Positions 34,975 through 45,201 of a DNA stretch of 64,000 bases are shown here, piece after piece. The position numbers were made by a program, and so were the translations under genes. Source of the DNA: Clostridia bacterium (GTDB lineage Bacteria; Bacillota; Clostridia; Oscillospirales; Acutalibacteraceae); NCBI GenBank assembly GCA_017395425.1, contig JAFPUM010000038.1, positions 1-64,000 on the forward strand, written 5' to 3'. The number at the start of each line of letters is the position of its first letter. Position 1 is the first letter of the stretch. The notes beneath the pieces are model-generated. The model was not told the DNA's origin, did no database searches, and was given only the letters and a program-made list of their open reading frames with translations.

Positions 34975-36003
34975 ATGGAGAAAAAAATTGCTAAAATTAT
35001 GGAAGACTTTTCCGAGGCAGCCCGAAGCGCATCCGATTCCACATCTGTGGAAAAGCTGCGTGTCGCGTTTCTCGGAAAAAAAGGCGAGGTCGCTGAATTG
35101 ATGAAGGACCTCAAATCCGCTCCTTCCGAGCAAAAGAAGGAGTTCGGTCAGAAAATCAACCAGCTCAAAAAAGAGGTGGAGAGCAGACTTGCCGATCTGA
35201 CCGCCGCCATCGAACAAAAGGAATTGCAGGCACTGATCGACAGTGCGGAATGCTATGATGTAACCATGCCGTCCGCCGTAGAGACCGGTTCCTATCATCC
35301 CATCACGCTGATTCAGCGCGAGGTGGAGGATATCTTTGCCGCGATGGGCTTCACCATTGAGGATTACGACGAGATTGTGGACGACTACCACTGCTTTGAG
35401 GCACTGAATATCCCCAAGCACCACCCCGCCCGCGATATGCAGGATACCTACTATCTCGACAACGGACAGCTCCTCAAAACCCATACATCCGCCGCACAGA
35501 ACGCCATTATGCGCAAATACGGCGCTCCGCTGCGCGCCATCTTCCCCGGTCGCTGCTTCCGCAACGAAGCTATCGACGCCTGTCACGAGAACACCTTCTT
35601 CCAGATGGAAGGCATCATGATCGACAAGGATATCTCGATCTCCAATCTCATCTACTTCATGAAAACTATGCTTTCCGAGGTCTTCCAGCGCGACGTACAG
35701 GTACGTCTCAGACCCGGCTTCTTCCCCTTCGTGGAACCTGGCTTTGAACTGGACATCAGCTGTCAGGTCTGCGGCGGCGTCGGCTGCCCCTCCTGCAAGA
35801 ATTCCGGCTGGCTGGAATTGTGCCCCTGCGGCATGATTCACCCTAACGTCCTCACCGCCGGCGGCATCGATCCCGAAGAATACACCGGCTTTGCATTCGG
35901 TCTGGGACTGACCCGTCTGGCGATGATGAAGTACGGCGTCAAGGATATCCGCACCTTCAACAGCGGCAATCTCAAAGCGCTTTCTCAGTTTGAAAGCCTT
36001 TAA
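34975..36003 (+). CDS. pheS: Phenylalanine--tRNA ligase, alpha subunit
   Basis: A 342-residue catalytic subunit of the alpha2-beta2 synthetase, which charges tRNA-Phe. A coiled-coil arm (1-85) is followed by the class II core with motif 2 (FPGRCFRNEAIDACHENTF) and motif 3 (GFAFGLGLTRLAMMKYGV). A four-Cys cluster in CQVCGGVGCPSC (about 261-272) is an extra zinc-like site seen in some family members. AAGGAGG lies before the ATG. It is controlled by the upstream Phe T-box and cotranscribed with pheT. Confidence 0.97.
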   Translation: MEKKIAKIMEDFSEAARSASDSTSVEKLRVAFLGKKGEVAELMKDLKSAPSEQKKEFGQKINQLKKEVESRLADLTAAIEQKELQALIDSAECYDVTMPSAVETGSYHPITLIQREVEDIFAAMGFTIEDYDEIVDDYHCFEALNIPKHHPARDMQDTYYLDNGQLLKTHTSAAQNAIMRKYGAPLRAIFPGRCFRNEAIDACHENTFFQMEGIMIDKDISISNLIYFMKTMLSEVFQRDVQVRLRPGFFPFVEPGFELDISCQVCGGVGCPSCKNSGWLELCPCGMIHPNVLTAGGIDPEEYTGFAFGLGLTRLAMMKYGVKDIRTFNSGNLKALSQFESL

Positions 36004-36029
36004 TTCATACATTCAGGAGGTAGTTTACT

Positions 36030-38396
36030 TTGCTGGTTTCAATGAACTGGATACGCGATTTCGTTGACCTGGACGGGCTCGATATTGACGCGTTGATTCA
36101 TAGATTTACTCTTTCCACGGCGGAAGTCGAGGAAATTTATCATTACGGCGAAAATACGCACAATGTCGTCGTAGCGCAAATTCTTTCGGTGGAAAATCAT
36201 CCGAATTCCAAAAAACTCCATCTGCTCAAGGTGGACACCGGTGAGCAGGTGGTTGACTGTGTCTGCGGCGCCCCCAACGTCCGCGAAGGCATGAAAGTCG
36301 CCTTTGCCAAGGAAGGCGGCTGTGTAAATGGCATTGCCATCACCAAGGCAACGGTCGCGGGCTTCGATTCTTACGGTATGTGCTGCTCGGAACATGAGCT
36401 GGGTATCAGTGCCGATCACTCCGGCATCATGGAAATCACCGATGACATTCCGCTCGGCACCGATCTCAAATCCGTGTATGACATCGAAGATACTGTCTTT
36501 GAAGTGGACAATAAATCGCTCACCAACCGCCCCGACCTCTGGGGACATTACGGCATCGCCCGTGAATTTGCCGCGCTGACCGGTCAGCCTCTTAAACCCA
36601 TTGAAAAAACAGACACATCTGTATATGCCGACCTCCCCCCTGTCGACATCGACATTCAGGACACGGAACATTGCTACCGTTACAGCGGTATGAAGGTTGA
36701 CAACGTGACGCAGCACGTCAGCCCGGTCAATATGCGCATCCGCCTCTTCTATTGCGGCAGCCGCGCGATCAATCTGCTTGCCGACCTGACCAACTATCTG
36801 ATGATGGAACTCGGTCAGCCCATGCACGCTTTTGACCGCCGGAAGGTAGACTGCGTGGAAATCAAACGTTTTGACGCGCCTTTCCGCTTTAAAACCCTCG
36901 ACGGCAACGAACGCGACATTGACGAAAATACGCTGATGATCTGCTCCAAAGGCGAGCCGGTCGCTATCGGCGGTATTATGGGCGGTCTGGATTCGGAAAT
37001 TGAGGATGACACCACTTCCCTGCTGCTCGAATCCGCCAATTTCGACGGCGTGTGCATCCGCAAATCCTCCCAGCGTCTGGGGCTGCGCACCGACGCCAGT
37101 ATGCGCTATGAAAAAATGATTGATCCCGAAATCACCTCCACTGCCATTCAGCGCTTCCTCAAGCTGCTCATGGATATTGATCCGGGCGTTCAGGTGGTCT
37201 CTTCCCTCTCCGATCAGTATGTGCATCATTATGACACCGTGGAGCTGACCTTTGACAAGGCATATGTCGATCGTTACACCGGTATTGAAATTTCCGATGA
37301 GCGCATTATCGACACACTGACCGCTCTCGGCTTCGATGTTAAACATGACGGCACAACATTCGATGTGAAGGTTCCCTCATGGCGTGCCACCAAGGACGTC
37401 ACTATCAAGGCGGATATCATTGAGGAAATCACCCGTATCTATGGCTACGATAATTTCAAGATCACTACTACGCTCAGTCCGCTCCGTCCGGTGCGAAAGA
37501 GTCTCAACAAGACCGATGAGTATTATGCCAAGGATTTGCTGGTGGAAAAATTCAAGCTGCACGAAATTCACTCCTACATCTGGGCGGATTCCAAGAAATT
37601 CGGCGAATTGAATATAGATGTAGAGGACAATGTAAAGCTTCTCAATTCTATCAATCCCGATCATGTGGTGCTGCGCAACTGCATGGTGCCGACGCTGCTC
37701 ACTGCCGTGAATGAAAACAAATCCTTCGGCACGGAATATGGCATCTTCGAGATTGCCCGCGTAATCGACGGTCTGCGGGAGGACGGCACCTGCAACGAAC
37801 GCAAAAAGCTCGGCATCGTTCTCTTCAGCCGCGACTGCGAGGAAAAGAAGCTCTTCTTCCGCCTGCGCGATATGATTTCACTCATGATCGGCAATCTGCG
37901 CCACAAGACGGTCACATTCACGCATGTGGAAAGCTTCCATAACTGGCAGCACCCGGTCAACACCGTAGAAATGGCGGTGGAAGGAGTCAAATTGGGCTTC
38001 CTCTCCACCCTCCATCCGCTGACTGCCATCAAAATCGACAAGAAAGCCGCCATTGTCTGCGCGGAAATCGACATGGACACCTTCATGACCGTACCCAAGG
38101 ATGAACTTGATTTTGTAGAACCCTCCAAGTTCCCCGGCATTGACATCGACCTCACCATCCTGCGCGATCCCGATGTCACCTACCGCGATATCGAAAGCAT
38201 CATTGAGGCAAACGGCGGTGAGTTCCTCCGGACACTGACTGTCACCGACGTCTACGACGGGATTATCAGCAGCATTACTCTGCGTCTGGGCTTCTCTTCC
38301 CCCGACAGAACCCTTTCTATGACCGAAATTCAGGACGTGGTGTTTGGCAGAATTGTCCCTGAACTGGAAAAAGAAAACATTCTGCTGAAAAAATAA
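36030..38396 (+). CDS. pheT: Phenylalanine--tRNA ligase, beta subunit
   Basis: A 788-residue beta subunit. Domains in order: an N-terminal tRNA-binding OB fold (about 40-150), B3/B4 editing domain (about 205-390), B5 DNA-binding-like domain (about 400-475), class II-like inactive core, and C-terminal anticodon-binding FDX-ACB domain (about 695-788). The chosen start is a TTG with AGGAGG about 9 bases ahead; an ATG four codons later is possible. It lies 26 bases after pheS and is followed by a strong terminator. Confidence 0.96.
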   Translation: MLVSMNWIRDFVDLDGLDIDALIHRFTLSTAEVEEIYHYGENTHNVVVAQILSVENHPNSKKLHLLKVDTGEQVVDCVCGAPNVREGMKVAFAKEGGCVNGIAITKATVAGFDSYGMCCSEHELGISADHSGIMEITDDIPLGTDLKSVYDIEDTVFEVDNKSLTNRPDLWGHYGIAREFAALTGQPLKPIEKTDTSVYADLPPVDIDIQDTEHCYRYSGMKVDNVTQHVSPVNMRIRLFYCGSRAINLLADLTNYLMMELGQPMHAFDRRKVDCVEIKRFDAPFRFKTLDGNERDIDENTLMICSKGEPVAIGGIMGGLDSEIEDDTTSLLLESANFDGVCIRKSSQRLGLRTDASMRYEKMIDPEITSTAIQRFLKLLMDIDPGVQVVSSLSDQYVHHYDTVELTFDKAYVDRYTGIEISDERIIDTLTALGFDVKHDGTTFDVKVPSWRATKDVTIKADIIEEITRIYGYDNFKITTTLSPLRPVRKSLNKTDEYYAKDLLVEKFKLHEIHSYIWADSKKFGELNIDVEDNVKLLNSINPDHVVLRNCMVPTLLTAVNENKSFGTEYGIFEIARVIDGLREDGTCNERKKLGIVLFSRDCEEKKLFFRLRDMISLMIGNLRHKTVTFTHVESFHNWQHPVNTVEMAVEGVKLGFLSTLHPLTAIKIDKKAAIVCAEIDMDTFMTVPKDELDFVEPSKFPGIDIDLTILRDPDVTYRDIESIIEANGGEFLRTLTVTDVYDGIISSITLRLGFSSPDRTLSMTEIQDVVFGRIVPELEKENILLKK

Positions 38397-38428
38397 CCGC
38401 TAATTCTCTCACTTCATCGACGGCAAAA

Positions 38429-38479
38429 AGCCGCTCCGTTCAAAGACGAAAGGTCTATGAACGGAGCGGCTATATTTTT
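38429..38479 (+). terminator. Terminator of pheST
   Basis: AGCCGCTCCGTTCA (38429-38442) pairs exactly with TGAACGGAGCGGCT (38458-38471), followed by ATATTTTT. Confidence 0.93.
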
Positions 38480-38511
38480 ATGCACGGATATATCGCAGGC
38501 ATGACGCCCTA

Positions 38512-39513
38512 TCAGAGCAAAATTAACCAAGCAGCTTTTTTATACATTGGAATATCATCGTCATCGTTATTGTTATCATACGTCACTACAACAATATAAT
38601 CGTTTGGGTGGAGATATCCGCCATCCCGATTTGTCTCGATTCCGTCAGAATTCATGTACGTTACACTGTCTGACCGAAGCTGCGCCAGTTGTTCGGCTGT
38701 GGTAAGATGATTTACCAGGGTATATTCATCCGCCACTTCAAAGCGAGCCCTCGCCGCATCCTTCCTGGGATAATAATCTTCATCGTAAAGATAAGTCATC
38801 CCCCACGATTTATGGACAAAAAACGCATTACATGCAATCATGCGGTCAGCCCATTCTCCCCCATCATTGATAATGATATCACTGTTGACCACAGTGGCAA
38901 ACTGCATCATCAATCTTAAATCGTCGCTGGTGAGAACCGACTCCCACGGCTGGCTTGCCTTTATCGTCATCATCGGAATGCCGTCAGCATCTACCGCATA
39001 AGAAACATTTACATCAAATGTTAAATCGCCGCTCTGATAGTGATATGTATTGTATTGCAATTCGTCTGCTTGTACTATTTCATTTAACTGCTTCACCACA
39101 GTATTGAGGTCGGACGGGTCATCCATATGCTCCTGATCAATGGCATCATATTTTTCCAACAGTGCGGATACTTCCTGATATGGCAATAATTTTCCCTTCA
39201 TGCTTTCTCTGCACAAAGCTGCTTTTTCTTTGGCATCAGCCAGTGCCTCTTCTTTTTTGTAAACACTCTCTATTTTTTTCAGACATTCCTCCTTCAGCGT
39301 CTTTACTTCACTGGCTCTGGAAGCTTGATTGATTTTTTCGGTGTACTCACTCACTATTTCCTCGATCTGTGTCTTCTGCTCATCATAGTAATCATCGGCA
39401 ACATACGATTGAGGAATCTCCTCCAATGCCTGATCCCGCGCGATTTTCGTACATCCAGACAGACATATTGCAATAATAATACACGCAGATATTAAAATAA
39501 GTATTTTTTTCAT
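38512..39513 (-). CDS. Lipoprotein, unknown function
   Basis: A 333-residue lipoprotein with signal peptide and lipobox CLSGC at about 17-21, a helical charged N-terminal half (coiled-coil-like, about 40-115) and a mixed C-terminal half with an Asn/Asp run near 318-324. AAAGGTGG precedes the ATG. Codon use is more AT-rich than in the neighbouring core genes, suggesting later acquisition. It has its own consensus promoter. No family is recognised. Confidence 0.7.
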   Translation of the reverse strand: MKKILILISACIIIAICLSGCTKIARDQALEEIPQSYVADDYYDEQKTQIEEIVSEYTEKINQASRASEVKTLKEECLKKIESVYKKEEALADAKEKAALCRESMKGKLLPYQEVSALLEKYDAIDQEHMDDPSDLNTVVKQLNEIVQADELQYNTYHYQSGDLTFDVNVSYAVDADGIPMMTIKASQPWESVLTSDDLRLMMQFATVVNSDIIINDGGEWADRMIACNAFFVHKSWGMTYLYDEDYYPRKDAARARFEVADEYTLVNHLTTAEQLAQLRSDSVTYMNSDGIETNRDGGYLHPNDYIVVVTYDNNNDDDDIPMYKKAAWLILL

Positions 39514-39544
39514 TATATAACCACCTTTTCAATTTATTAGTTTC

Positions 39545-39573
39545 ATTATACCATAAAATAAGCTTATTGTCAA
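39545..39573 (-). promoter_or_regulatory. Consensus sigma-A promoter of the 38512 lipoprotein gene
   Basis: On the minus strand TTGACA (complement of 39568-39573), 17 bp, TATAAT (complement of 39545-39550): a full consensus match, so basal transcription should be strong. Confidence 0.85.
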
Positions 39574-39587
39574 TCATTATTTTATTT

Positions 39588-39721
39588 TTACGCAAACAAA
39601 GCAAAAAATTCCGTTTGCTGGTTGCTCACGGAATTTCTTGCTTTGCTATTTATTTTTGAGGAGGAGAGAAGTAGTCGATCGTTCATCCCGTTCCTCTATC
39701 CCTTTTCTGAGTATGATTATA
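39588..39721 (-). ncRNA. Possible small orphan transcript or 32-codon gene
   Basis: On the minus strand TATAAT (complement of 39716-39721) is followed by an AGAGGAACGGG site and an ATG at 39686 opening a 32-codon frame that stops at 39588. A hairpin (ACGGAATTT arms, 39606-39614 with 39628-39636) with a following T-rich stretch overlaps the end of this frame. The -35 is weak. It could be a small RNA, a micropeptide gene or a coincidence. The rest of the 39514-39895 gap holds only the neighbouring promoter and the ftsH terminator. Confidence 0.25.
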
Positions 39722-39831
39722 TACCTTGTTTGTGATATAATGGTTATATTTTTTTGAAAAAATTAAAAACTTTTGTGAAAGATTGACAAGCATTTACCAA
39801 TTCTGTCATCTCATACCAATCATGGTACACC

Positions 39832-39870
39832 AAAAATCCTCCTGCACACAGAAATGTGTGTGCAGGAGGA
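39832..39870 (-). terminator. Terminator of the dnaB-ftsH gene run
   Basis: TCCTCCTGCACACA and its inverse form a long stem with a small loop. On the minus strand it is followed by a T run (complement of 39832-39836). It lies 26 bases past the ftsH stop. Confidence 0.88.
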
Positions 39871-39895
39871 TTTGATGGGTCTGAAAAAAGAAGTA

Positions 39896-41785
39896 TTACT
39901 CCTTCATCATCTGTTCAAAAGCACTGCCGGACATTTTTTCATGTTCCATAAGATATTGAGCCACTTGATGCAGCTTATTAACGTGCTGTGACAGGATTGT
40001 GGCTGCCTGCTTGTAGCCTGCCGAAACCAGCGAACGCACTTCATTGTCAATTTCATTGGCAATCTCGTTGGAATAATCCACCGTATGACCAAAGTCGCGT
40101 CCCAAAAATACCTCTTCACTGGCGGAACCGTATTTGATGGGACCAAGCTTTTCACTCATACCGTACTTGGTAACCATTTCTCTTGCCAGTTTGGTGGCAC
40201 GCTCGATGTCGTTGGACGCACCGGTCGAAATGTCATCGAGAATCAGTGCTTCTGCCACACGTCCGCCCAGCAGCACCGCGATATCCTCCTTCATCTCACC
40301 GCGAAGCTTATAGGAGCGGTCTTCCTGCGGCAGACTCATGGTATAACCGCCTGCCATGCCGCGCGGAATGATCGAAATTTCGTGGACGGGATCCTGTGTG
40401 GGACAATAATAGGTGACAATGGCGTGACCTGTTTCATGGTAAGCAGTAAGCCGTTTCTCTTTGTCGGAAATCTTCTTGGATTTCTTTTCGGTACCTGCCA
40501 CCACCTTTATTGTGGCTTCTTCGATTTCGCGCATTGTAATGGCCTTCAGATTGCGTCTGGCAGCCAGCAGTGCCGCCTCGTTAAGCAGGTTTTCAAGATC
40601 CGCGCCGGTAAAGCCTGCCGTAGTCTTGGCAATCACCGAAAGATCCACATCGGGACCGAGCGGCTTGCTCTTGGAATGCACCTTCAGGATATCCTCGCGT
40701 CCCTTGATATCGGGATAGCCCACCATGACCTGACGGTCGAAACGTCCGGGATGGGTAAGCGCCGGATCCAGAATATCGGGGCGGTTGGTGGCGGCGATGA
40801 TAATGACACCTTCGTTGGCACCAAAACCATCCATCTCGACCAGCATCTGGTTGAGTGTCTGTTCGCGCTCGTCGTGTCCGCCGCCGAGACCGGCGCCTCT
40901 GTGACGACCTACCGCGTCAATCTCATCAATGAAAATAATGCAGGGGTGGTTCTTTTTGGCTTGATCGAAAAGGTCACGCACACGCGACGCGCCCACGCCA
41001 ACGAACATTTCCACAAAATCCGAACCCGAAATCGAGAAAAACGCCACATCCGCTTCGCCCGCAACCGCACGCGCCAGCAGGGTTTTACCGGTGCCGGGAG
41101 GTCCGACCAACAGCACGCCCTTGGGAACATGGGCGCCCAGATCATTGTATTTTTTGGGATTCTTCAGAAAATCTACAATTTCCTGAAGCTCTTCCTTTTC
41201 TTCATCGGCGCCAGCCACATCGTTAAAGGTCGTCTTGCGTTTTTCATCAGCAACATTTTTAATTTTAGCCTTGCCGAAATTCATCTGACGGCTGCCTTCT
41301 CCCATTATGCCGTTGACACGCCGGAACATGAAGTAATACAGTACTACCAGACCGCCTATCATGATGAGTGTAGGCAAAAGACTTGCCAGGAGACTGTTAT
41401 CCTGCTTTGCCTCATAATCTTCACCAATCATAATGCCGCTCTTACGCAGATCCGCCATACCTTTTTTTGCGTCATTGACAAAGAGATCAATACTCGGCAC
41501 CTTGTAAACGATATCGTCCGGCTTGTTTCCTTTGTCATCCTCCTTGAGATGGATGGTCAGCACGCTGGTATTGAATGACAAATCAAAATCTTCCACCTGC
41601 GCTGCCTTCCAGTCACTCGGACTGACATCGCTGCTGCCGGGCGTAAAATACGAAAGAATTTCGGAATATTTATACCCGTCACTCGGCTTCTTCTGACCGG
41701 AAATAATGTATAGCGCCAAAATAATCAGAATCGGTATACCGAGCCAGACCACATATCCGCCAATCTTGTTTTTTTTACTATTCAA
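39896..41785 (-). CDS. ftsH: ATP-dependent zinc metalloprotease FtsH
   Basis: A 629-residue membrane AAA+ protease for quality control of membrane and regulatory proteins. Two transmembrane helices (about 9-29 and 137-154) flank an extracytoplasmic domain; Walker A is GPPGTGKT (228-235), Walker B FIDEID, SRH-type NRPD, and the zinc site HETGH begins at about 450. The annotated TTG start has GGAG 8 bases ahead; a GTG three codons upstream touches the ribosome site and is less likely. It is downstream of hpt, an order conserved in Firmicutes (tilS-hpt-ftsH). Confidence 0.97.
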   Translation of the reverse strand: MNSKKNKIGGYVVWLGIPILIILALYIISGQKKPSDGYKYSEILSYFTPGSSDVSPSDWKAAQVEDFDLSFNTSVLTIHLKEDDKGNKPDDIVYKVPSIDLFVNDAKKGMADLRKSGIMIGEDYEAKQDNSLLASLLPTLIMIGGLVVLYYFMFRRVNGIMGEGSRQMNFGKAKIKNVADEKRKTTFNDVAGADEEKEELQEIVDFLKNPKKYNDLGAHVPKGVLLVGPPGTGKTLLARAVAGEADVAFFSISGSDFVEMFVGVGASRVRDLFDQAKKNHPCIIFIDEIDAVGRHRGAGLGGGHDEREQTLNQMLVEMDGFGANEGVIIIAATNRPDILDPALTHPGRFDRQVMVGYPDIKGREDILKVHSKSKPLGPDVDLSVIAKTTAGFTGADLENLLNEAALLAARRNLKAITMREIEEATIKVVAGTEKKSKKISDKEKRLTAYHETGHAIVTYYCPTQDPVHEISIIPRGMAGGYTMSLPQEDRSYKLRGEMKEDIAVLLGGRVAEALILDDISTGASNDIERATKLAREMVTKYGMSEKLGPIKYGSASEEVFLGRDFGHTVDYSNEIANEIDNEVRSLVSAGYKQAATILSQHVNKLHQVAQYLMEHEKMSGSAFEQMMKE

Positions 41786-41847
41786 ATACGCCACTCCTTA
41801 CTAATTGAAAACTGAGCCTTATCTGAATATTATATCACACAATTATG

Positions 41848-42399
41848 TCATTTGTGTGAATAAACAGATTCTTTTAATACCCCCACAAATGGCAAATTGC
41901 GATATTTTTCATTATAATCCAGACCGTATCCGACAATGAATTCATTGCCAACCGTACCGCCCACATAATCGGCCGTAATCTCCGCCTTGCGCCCGGATGG
42001 CTTGTCCAGCAGTGTACAGATTTTCACACTGTTCGGTTCCCGTTCTTTCAGCAGTTTCTTCAGACTGAAAAGCGTCACGCCGGAATCAATAATATCTTCC
42101 ACGATCACAACATCCCGTCCGGCAATATCCGTGCGAAGATCCTGCACAACCTGAATTTGTCCGACCGACTGTGTGCCGACATAACTCGAAACAACCATAA
42201 AGTCCACTTCACAGTCAATCGTAAGACTGCGTATGAGATCGGCTGCGAATACTGCCGATCCTTTCAGCACTACCACCATCAGCGGACACTTTCCCGCATA
42301 ATCATGGCTTAGCTCGCTTCCTACCTTTTTGACCATGCCGGCAATACGCCGGGGAGAATAAATCACCTTTTGAATATCCTGTTGCAATTCGTGCTTCAT
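41848..42399 (-). CDS. hpt: Hypoxanthine phosphoribosyltransferase
   Basis: A 183-residue purine salvage enzyme joining hypoxanthine or guanine with PRPP. The PRPP loop is VVIVEDIIDSGVTL (about 96-109), and the N-terminal KGSAVFAADLI and C-terminal FIVGYGLDY segments match the family. The ATG overlaps the tilS stop (ATGA), so the genes are translationally coupled. It is followed by ftsH. Confidence 0.96.
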   Translation of the reverse strand: MKHELQQDIQKVIYSPRRIAGMVKKVGSELSHDYAGKCPLMVVVLKGSAVFAADLIRSLTIDCEVDFMVVSSYVGTQSVGQIQVVQDLRTDIAGRDVVIVEDIIDSGVTLFSLKKLLKEREPNSVKICTLLDKPSGRKAEITADYVGGTVGNEFIVGYGLDYNEKYRNLPFVGVLKESVYSHK

Positions 42400-43799
42400 C
42401 TTATGTCTGTTCCTCCTTCCGACCCGATCGGACAGACCGGTTCGGTTTGAATATACACAATATACCGCGTTTCACGCGTGACCTGAAAGCCCTCCGCCAC
42501 ACCGAATCCACCCATCCACGCAATTTTGCCGGCACTTACCAGCAGCGGAATACTGGCGCGCTGATCGACGGGAATCCGGTATTCATTAAAGAGTTTTTTC
42601 AGACTTTTGGTGCAGCCCCTTTTGACAGGGGCAAAGCGATCTCCCTCCCGGCGAAATCGAAATATCGCATCTTGTAGTATATCATAGTCCAGTGAATTTT
42701 GAAATACATTTTGATGATTTTTGCGAATAATATCATATTTAGTTTGATCAATCGCCTGCAGGATTATTTTCTGTGAAGCGGGGGTAATTATTTCCCCCCA
42801 CGAAAAATCACACTGCCACAACCTAAATTTGTCTTTTTCAGTCGTTTCTGACATATTTTGACACGGTTTCAACCAGATTTTTCCCTGTGTCACACGAAAT
42901 ACATGATCACCGGGCAATTGAAGACTGCCACTGCCTCTCTGTATGATGGACAGCATCACTTCTATATGACGGTATTCGGGGACAATTCCCAGTTCTCTGC
43001 CGCAAAGCATTATCAACGCACGGCTGACAACCGGAAGCTCCGCCGTAAGAAATATTTCCACGCTATCCCCTTGTCGGAATCCGTCTGCCAACGAAGCAGC
43101 GAGCGTGTCCAGATAATCATCGTCATCTGCAGCGCTTTTTGCCAGCCGTTCCAGCGCCCGGGTAACGGAGGGATTGATCTCCCGCATCAGCGGCAACAGC
43201 TTCAGGCGAATCTTGTTCCGGGTATAATCCGCCGAAAGATTCGTGGAATCGGTCATATACGTCAAACCGTATACAGCGCAGTATGCCTCAATATCCTGCC
43301 GCTCGCACAGAATCAAAGGACGGATCAGCCGTCCTCTCATGGGCGGAATACCCCGCAGACCGTTGACCGTGCAGCCGCGGATCATATGAAACAGCATCGT
43401 TTCCACGGAATCGGAAAGCGTATGCGCCGTGGCGATCTTTGCGTTGCAAAGCCTCGCCTCGCGTTCAAAGCACTCATAACGCAGTGTTCTGCCGCATTCC
43501 TCCACTCCCATCCCTTTCTCGGCAGCTATACGGGGAACATCATATTCATACAGACGAAACGCTACGTCCCATTCCCGGCAAAGTGCTTGGGCAAAGGCAG
43601 CGTCCCGCGACGCTTCTTCCCCGCGTATCCCGTGGTTGACATGTACCGCCAGGAGCGACAGGTTCATCTCCTCCCGCAGGCTGCACAGACAGTGCAGAAG
43701 CGCACAGGAATCCGCTCCGCCTGACAGTCCCACTACCACACTCTCGCCCGGCTGAAGCATTTTATACGCCGCAATGGCTTTCCGACATTTAGCTTGCAC
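42396..43799 (-). CDS. tilS: tRNA(Ile)-lysidine synthetase
   Basis: A 467-residue enzyme that converts the wobble C of tRNA-Ile(CAU) to lysidine so it reads AUA. It has the PP-loop GLSGGADS (about 24-31), VNHGIRGEEASRD and ATAHTLSDSVET segments, and a C-terminal TilS domain. The start is a GTG with GGAGG 9 bases ahead, inside the end of dnaB (11-base overlap). The open frame continues 66 codons upstream over dnaB, but without support. It is coupled to hpt downstream. Confidence 0.94.
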   Translation of the reverse strand: MQAKCRKAIAAYKMLQPGESVVVGLSGGADSCALLHCLCSLREEMNLSLLAVHVNHGIRGEEASRDAAFAQALCREWDVAFRLYEYDVPRIAAEKGMGVEECGRTLRYECFEREARLCNAKIATAHTLSDSVETMLFHMIRGCTVNGLRGIPPMRGRLIRPLILCERQDIEAYCAVYGLTYMTDSTNLSADYTRNKIRLKLLPLMREINPSVTRALERLAKSAADDDDYLDTLAASLADGFRQGDSVEIFLTAELPVVSRALIMLCGRELGIVPEYRHIEVMLSIIQRGSGSLQLPGDHVFRVTQGKIWLKPCQNMSETTEKDKFRLWQCDFSWGEIITPASQKIILQAIDQTKYDIIRKNHQNVFQNSLDYDILQDAIFRFRREGDRFAPVKRGCTKSLKKLFNEYRIPVDQRASIPLLVSAGKIAWMGGFGVAEGFQVTRETRYIVYIQTEPVCPIGSEGGTDIR

Positions 43800-45156
43800 T
43801 GTATGTATCCTCCGCTGCGGTAAAGCGTGTGGTCGCGCCCGACCAGTGAAGCGGTATCTCACAGGTGGTACCGTGACGGTTTTTGGCGACCATGCAGATC
43901 GCGCGGCTCTGATCCACTTCTTCATCCGGCTTGGCTTCGGACTGCTGATAATAGCCTTCCCGGTATAAGAACAGGATGATATCCGCGTCCTGCTCAATGG
44001 AACCCGAATCTCTCAGATCGGATAGCATCGGTTTATGACCGGTTCTCGATTCCGTCGCACGGTTGAGCTGCGACAGACACAGCACCGGCACCATCAGTTC
44101 CTTGGCAAGTATCTTGAGACCACGCGTAATTTCCGAAACCTCCTGCACGCGGTTGGCAATCTTACCGTTGCCCATCAGCTGCAGGTAGTCAATGACGACC
44201 AGCCCTACATCCCCCAGACGACGAAGCTTGGCTTTCATTTCGGTAACGGTAATGTTGCCCGCCTCGTCAATAAAAATCGGTGCGCCGTGCAATTCTGCCG
44301 CAGCCTGCGAAAGCTTCACCCATTCCTCCGCGTTCATACGACCGTCGCGCAGCTTATATCCTTCTACGCCCGATTCGGTGGAAAGCATTCGCAGTGCCAG
44401 CTGCTCCCGCGTCATTTCAAGGGAAAAAAAGGCAACTTTTTTCCGATGCACCAAGGCTACGCTGCGGGCAATATTCAGCGCAAAGCTGGTTTTTCCCATA
44501 CCGGGGCGTGCTGCCAGCAGAATCAGGTCGGATTTATTCAGACCGGAAATCGTATTATCCAGCGTTTTAATGCCGGTAGGCGTTCCGATAAACTCGTCAC
44601 GGCGATCGGAATTGATCAGCATCAGATGATCATAGGCGTTAATCAGCACCTCGGAAATCGGCTTTAATCCCTGGCTGCCCCGCGCGTTGGCAATTTCATA
44701 AATACGCTGCTCCGAACGATCCAGCACTATGCGAGCGTCGTTGGTTTCGTCCGAGGCATCATTGATAATCTCCCGTGCCGCCAGAATCAGCGCGCGCATT
44801 TCGTATTTCTCGCGAATAATGGCAGCATATGTTTCCACGTTGGACACCGATGGCACCAGATCCGCCAGTGTAAACAAATACTGTTTTCCGGTCTCCTCCG
44901 TAAATACGCCGATACCTACCAGTTCGTTGAGTACGGTGATGATATCGACGGGGGAACCTGCGCGGAATAACCGGTGCATCGCCGAAAAGATTTCGCGGTG
45001 ATTTTCGTTATAAAAATACTCCGGGCGCACGATGTCCAGAATACGATTGAGACATTCGGCGTCCAGCAGCACCGCTCCCAGCACCGACTGCTCTGCCTCG
45101 TTGTTGAAGGGCAGTACGGTCGTGCGTTCCGCGACGCTGCCGGTGATATTTTCCAT
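43789..45156 (-). CDS. dnaB: Replicative DNA helicase DnaB
   Basis: A 455-residue hexameric helicase that unwinds the replication fork. The N-terminal DnaB domain (about 14-115) starts with PFNNEAEQSVLGA; the C-terminal RecA-like domain has Walker A ARPGMGKTS (216-224), Walker B VVIDYLQLM, and LSQLNRA. In Gram-positive nomenclature it is sometimes called dnaC. It follows rplI by 45 bases, the conserved gdpP-rplI-dnaB order of Firmicutes, and overlaps tilS. Confidence 0.97.
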   Translation of the reverse strand: MENITGSVAERTTVLPFNNEAEQSVLGAVLLDAECLNRILDIVRPEYFYNENHREIFSAMHRLFRAGSPVDIITVLNELVGIGVFTEETGKQYLFTLADLVPSVSNVETYAAIIREKYEMRALILAAREIINDASDETNDARIVLDRSEQRIYEIANARGSQGLKPISEVLINAYDHLMLINSDRRDEFIGTPTGIKTLDNTISGLNKSDLILLAARPGMGKTSFALNIARSVALVHRKKVAFFSLEMTREQLALRMLSTESGVEGYKLRDGRMNAEEWVKLSQAAAELHGAPIFIDEAGNITVTEMKAKLRRLGDVGLVVIDYLQLMGNGKIANRVQEVSEITRGLKILAKELMVPVLCLSQLNRATESRTGHKPMLSDLRDSGSIEQDADIILFLYREGYYQQSEAKPDEEVDQSRAICMVAKNRHGTTCEIPLHWSGATTRFTAAEDTYSAS

Positions 45157-45201
45157 GCCTCTATCATTCCTTTCTGCCGTTTTGCTCCCGGAGAGAATCC
45201 T

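Noticed and set aside
34680-34994. 104-codon frame before pheS
   Set aside because: It lies across the T-box leader and its translation is explained by RNA structure; no ribosome site.
36039-37346. 435-codon frame antisense to pheT
   Set aside because: Shadow frame of a certain core gene.
40085-41578. 497-codon frame antisense to ftsH
   Set aside because: High-GC shadow of a conserved gene; no ribosome site and His/Gly-rich composition.
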